Shown: piece by piece, positions 39,054-42,053 of the stretch
Numbering within the stretch: the first letter of the stretch is position 1
Layout of the letters: each line of letters begins with the position of its first letter
Assembly: GCA_002496385.1 (NCBI GenBank)
Contig: DAJR01000036.1
Coordinates: 35,653-77,705, forward strand
Source of the DNA: Methanomassiliicoccales archaeon UBA147
GTDB lineage: Archaea; Thermoplasmatota; Thermoplasmata; SG8-5
Direction: 5' to 3'
Length of the DNA: 42,053 nucleotides
Translations under genes and position numbers: made by a program
The notes under the pieces: generated by a model
What the model was told of the DNA's origin: nothing
Seen by the model: only the letters and a program-made list of their open reading frames with translations
Databases searched by the model: none

Positions 39054-40916
39054 ATGAAGGGAAACAAGTTCATAATTATGGGAATGGCAATTATCCTGTT
39101 AGCCGGCATGCTTTCGCCGCTGGCCCTGGGAGAGAACGACTCGCTTCACGTCATATTGACGGTCGAGGACAGGCGATACAGTGCGGGGGACACGATAAGC
39201 GTTCAGCTGAGGGTATACAACCAAGGCGCCCCGGCAGACATTGCACTCACTGACATTTATCTCGGTGTCAGCACCCAGCATAATTTCAACAATCCGACGA
39301 ATGTTTCCCTTACCAAGCAGGGAACAGGCATCTTCTCCGGGTCATACACGGTAAAAGCCAGCGACAACAACCGGAACCTGTACTTCTTCTACGAGGTCAC
39401 CTTCGGCAACGACCACGAGGAGATAACCAGCCATAACGACGCCCTCGTAATCCCGGTCTATTCGATCCAGGACACGGTCGATGTCAGCTTCGACGGCCAG
39501 AAGGTCGTGCCCGCGAAGCCGGGGGACATCCTCACGGCGACCATACTGACGAGGACCGGGGGTTCCCCGATACCGATCACGGGCTTCACCAACCTTTACG
39601 TTGAAGCGCCTGACGGCACTGTGGTGAACCTCACCTACACAACCTCCCAGACAGGCATTTACCTCGTGGAGTTCACGGCGCCGCAGGTATCGGTGAGCGG
39701 CGAATACATTATTATGGCACAGCCCATGGGCATGGGCCGCGATTCAGCCCTGGTTTATGTGAATGTCATGGATGTGTGGTACCACAAGATTTCGACTTCG
39801 GGCAACACCATCTCCTTCGAAGTATGCGTGGCCGACCTTCTGGGCAAGCCTATCGACGGGGCGAATTTCTACATTAGAAGAGCCGCATGGCCGAACGACG
39901 AGTTCACCGGAATCACGAACGCCAGCGGAAAGGCGCTGGTGCATGTGCCGGACGTGGAAGGCTCGGTCGGTTTCACCGGTTTCGTGCTGGCGGGCGGCCT
40001 CAATCAGACCATTTCCGGCGCTGTGTTCAACCCGGTCGCCGAGAGTCCCAATCACAATGGGTTCGACATAGTCTGGGAAGGCACCGAGACTATATTCCGG
40101 CCCGGCAAGGACGTGTCAATTCCCTACGGGGCTTACGTTTCCAGGGTGCCGGCGGCTTCAAGATTCCTCTATTACTATGTGACTGCGACAGGAACAGATT
40201 TCGACATGCTGTTCGACGGCGGCTACCACGTGGACGGCGCAAGGGAGGTGCTGGCAGCCGGCACAGTGACGACAGACAGCCTGGGCAAATTCACGCTCGG
40301 CTTCAAAGCTCCTGACACCCAGTGCGCAATCCACGTGCGCATCGAGGTGCCCCTCGACCCGGCGGACTTCCCGGCCAGCGGCGATCTATTCGACCATGAC
40401 GACGGCAAGTATTACGAGGCGTGGCCCCAGAATGAATGGAACCCCGAGGGCTTCCGATTCTTTGCCTACGAGGGGAAACTGGACGGCGACGGCGAGGTTG
40501 CAATCAGCGGCGGCAGCTTCAGGCCAGGCAAGGCCGGGACCGTTGTAGTTGAGCTTTCAGCCATAACAGGCGACCCGATAATCGCGCTCTGGGGCATCGG
40601 CGAGGGCTCGCTCGAGACCGCAGACACACATGACCCGGCATGGATGAGCTGGGTGCCGGCCGGCAACCAGCTCAGGCTGGACAGGACAGAGTCAGGAAAG
40701 TACGAGGCAAGCTTCATGGTGCCCGAATTCATCGAAGGCGAGGACGTGACCATCATATCCGGATACATGGACACGGTGGATGGCACGCCCCATTTCGACT
40801 CGAAGACTATATCTCCGGGCGGCGACATTCCCTGGCTCTGGATATTGATAATAATAATAATCATAGTCGTGGTGGTCGCGGTCATCATCATAGCCAGGGA
40901 AAAGATGGTGTTCTGA
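39054..40916 (+). CDS. Anchored Ig-like surface protein
   Basis: 620 residues with a signal peptide (FIIMGMAIILLAGMLSPLALG) and a C-terminal membrane helix made almost only of Ile and Val, ending AREKMVF. Between them are several beta-sandwich segments. The first (about 30-130; SLHVILTVEDRRYSAGDTISVQLRVYNQG) and second (about 135-235; VVPAKPGDILTATILTRTGGSPIPITG) resemble the macroglobulin-like MG2 / Ig-like domains of large surface proteins. A carboxypeptidase-regulatory-like stretch (LLGKPIDGANFYIRRA...GITNASGKALVHV) follows at about 262-310. No enzyme motif or thioester is seen. It is presumably a structural or binding surface protein. The membrane helix is encoded partly by an ATA/ATC-rich simple stretch (about 40848-40875). 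Confidence 0.75.
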   Translation: MKGNKFIIMGMAIILLAGMLSPLALGENDSLHVILTVEDRRYSAGDTISVQLRVYNQGAPADIALTDIYLGVSTQHNFNNPTNVSLTKQGTGIFSGSYTVKASDNNRNLYFFYEVTFGNDHEEITSHNDALVIPVYSIQDTVDVSFDGQKVVPAKPGDILTATILTRTGGSPIPITGFTNLYVEAPDGTVVNLTYTTSQTGIYLVEFTAPQVSVSGEYIIMAQPMGMGRDSALVYVNVMDVWYHKISTSGNTISFEVCVADLLGKPIDGANFYIRRAAWPNDEFTGITNASGKALVHVPDVEGSVGFTGFVLAGGLNQTISGAVFNPVAESPNHNGFDIVWEGTETIFRPGKDVSIPYGAYVSRVPAASRFLYYYVTATGTDFDMLFDGGYHVDGAREVLAAGTVTTDSLGKFTLGFKAPDTQCAIHVRIEVPLDPADFPASGDLFDHDDGKYYEAWPQNEWNPEGFRFFAYEGKLDGDGEVAISGGSFRPGKAGTVVVELSAITGDPIIALWGIGEGSLETADTHDPAWMSWVPAGNQLRLDRTESGKYEASFMVPEFIEGEDVTIISGYMDTVDGTPHFDSKTISPGGDIPWLWILIIIIIIVVVVAVIIIAREKMVF

Positions 40917-40921
40917 GGCAA

Positions 40922-40931
40922 AATCCATAAA
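40922..40931 (+). promoter_or_regulatory. TATA-like box of fen
   Basis: AATCCATAAA lies about 25 nt before ATG 40955, just after the stop of the upstream gene, giving FEN1 its own leaderless-type promoter. Confidence 0.4.
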
Positions 40932-40954
40932 GCCCAAAGGCATGGCGCCCGGCA

Positions 40955-41974
40955 ATGGGAATAGACCTTTCCGACATTGTCCAAGCTGCACCATGCGCGC
41001 TCAAGGATTTCAAGGGCAGGGCCATAGCCATCGACGGCTACAATGCGCTGTACCAGTTCCTTTCGAGCATCAGGCAGGCAGACGGCACCCCGCTGATGGA
41101 CTCCAGGGGGCGGATAACATCTCACCTTTCAGGCACGTTCCAGAGGACTGCCAACCTTCTGGAGCAAGGCATAAGGCCAGTCTATGTTTTCGACGGCGCG
41201 CCCAACCCGATGAAGGCCCAAACGCTCCGCGAGCGGCGCCAGCGCAAGGAAAAGGCCCAGGCGGAATGGGACGAGGCGCTTGAGGCGGGCGACATGGAGA
41301 CAGCCCGTGTGAAGGCGCAGCAGACCTCCAGGCTCACAAAGGACATGGCGCAGCAGGCCAAGGACCTGCTTGATTACATGGGCGTGCCCTGGGTGGATGC
41401 GCCCCAGGACGGCGAGGCCCAGGCATCATACATGGCCGGCAAGGGTGACGTGTACGCAGCAGCATCCCAGGACTACGATTCCCTGCTTTTCGGGGCCCCG
41501 ATACTTGTCCGGAACATGACCCTCTCGGGCCGGCGGAAGATGCCCCGGCGCAATGTCTACGTCGATGTCGTTCCCGAACTCCTCAGGCTGGGCGATGTTC
41601 TTTCATCGCTGGGCATAACCAGGGAGCAGCTTGTGGATCTGGGCGTCATCATGGGCACCGATTTCAATGATGGAGTGAAAGGCATCGGCCCGAAGAAAGG
41701 GTTGAAGCTGATCAAGGAATATGGCAGCGGGGAGGCCGCAATAAAGGAGAAGAAGTTGGATGTGCCGGCATTCCACAATGTCAGAAAGATATTTCTCGAA
41801 CCAAAGGTCACGGACGAATACAAGCTGGAATGGAAGGCCATGGACCGGGAGAAGGTTGAGAAGTTGCTCTGCGACGACTTCGAGTTCTCCAGCCAGCGTC
41901 TGCAGTCAACGCTGGACAAGATTTCCGAGGGGCAGAAGGCGCGGGCGCAGAAGTCGCTGGATTCATGGTTCTGA
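40955..41974 (+). CDS. fen: Flap endonuclease 1 (FEN1)
   Basis: This 339-residue structure-specific nuclease removes 5' flaps in Okazaki-fragment maturation and repair. The acidic two-metal site is visible: Asp27 in AIDGYNAL, Asp80 in YVFDGAPNP, Asp152 and Glu154 in DAPQDGEAQA, Asp173/Asp175 in SQDYDSLLF and Asp236 in MGTDFNDG. The H2TH region follows at GVKGIGPKKGLKLI. The last residues form a PCNA-binding PIP box, Q332-K-S-L-D-S-W-F339. The first acidic residue of the usual E-G-E pair is Asp here, a conservative change. ATG 40955 gives the standard MGIDLSDI start. Confidence 0.95.
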   Translation: MGIDLSDIVQAAPCALKDFKGRAIAIDGYNALYQFLSSIRQADGTPLMDSRGRITSHLSGTFQRTANLLEQGIRPVYVFDGAPNPMKAQTLRERRQRKEKAQAEWDEALEAGDMETARVKAQQTSRLTKDMAQQAKDLLDYMGVPWVDAPQDGEAQASYMAGKGDVYAAASQDYDSLLFGAPILVRNMTLSGRRKMPRRNVYVDVVPELLRLGDVLSSLGITREQLVDLGVIMGTDFNDGVKGIGPKKGLKLIKEYGSGEAAIKEKKLDVPAFHNVRKIFLEPKVTDEYKLEWKAMDREKVEKLLCDDFEFSSQRLQSTLDKISEGQKARAQKSLDSWF

Positions 41975-42053
41975 TTTTGCTGATATGAGGTCAAGGGTCT
42001 GAAGCTGCCTCAATCTGGAATTTTAGTGTAAATATGCCGAGAACCCTCAGTCC
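41975..42053. other. Edge region after fen
   Basis: 79 nt to the window end with no gene or clear terminator visible. Confidence 0.3.

Noticed and set aside
1..42053. CRISPR array, rRNA genes, complete insertion sequence
   Set aside because: I looked for regularly spaced direct repeats, rRNA-like sequence and transposase or integrase genes and found none. The only mobile-type traces are the short structured repeats.

Overview
The window looks like a piece of chromosome from an uncultured archaeon, most probably in the Thermoplasmatota. Four lines point that way. The replication genes are archaeal: a family B DNA polymerase and a FEN1 nuclease, each with a C-terminal PIP-like tail. The lipid genes are of the archaeal head-group type (CDP-alcohol phosphatidyltransferase plus pyruvoyl decarboxylase). 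PdxS carries the long archaeal insertion. Many genes have a TATA-like box about 23-27 nt upstream of an ATG or GTG, the leaderless pattern of archaea. The lineage is an inference, helped by the Asn-Gly-repeat surface protein, a style I associate with Thermoplasmata. Most of the window is GC-rich, with three clearly AT-richer patches.

Layout. 1-1384: an unexplained edge region, then a small hypothetical gene translationally coupled to a multi-pass membrane sensor-like protein. 1558-11221 (minus): pdxS, a RecA/KaiC-like ATPase, a double winged-helix regulator, and a giant 2296-residue protein. The giant protein joins a helix-hairpin-helix domain, eight zinc ribbons, TPR-like helices and an Asn-Gly repeat on the cytoplasmic side to a long extracellular adhesin-like part. 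11222-17052: two inverted copies of a roughly 110-bp structured repeat flank the archaetidylserine synthase/decarboxylase operon, a YhcG-type PD-(D/E)XK nuclease and a secreted Asp-box propeller protein. 17053-21229 (minus): a DUF4184-like membrane protein, an OBG/YchF-type GTPase and DNA polymerase B. 21324-23741: a long coiled-coil protein. 23742-24093: the more complete copy of a second structured repeat, which resembles an IS200/IS605 end or guide-RNA. 24094-25140 (minus): a membrane metallophosphoesterase.

25271-37611 is a 12-kb cell-surface block on the plus strand. It holds two paralogous 7-repeat SBBP propeller/PKD proteins and a family 5 solute-binding protein, each overlapping the next by 1-4 nt, followed by a second solute-binding protein behind a tandemly duplicated promoter. 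Both binding proteins carry Ig-like domains and a C-terminal membrane anchor, and no permease or ATPase genes are present. The window ends with malic enzyme (minus), another anchored Ig-like surface protein, and FEN1.

The housekeeping genes (lipid head groups, replication, PLP, malate/pyruvate) are interleaved with a large investment in surface proteins. The items most worth following up are the giant zinc-ribbon/NG-repeat/adhesin fusion, the covarying pseudoknot-capable repeat at 11.3 and 16.8 kb, the guide-RNA-like repeat at 16.6 and 23.9 kb, the GTPase gene whose best start is ACG, and the duplicated 33-bp promoter module.
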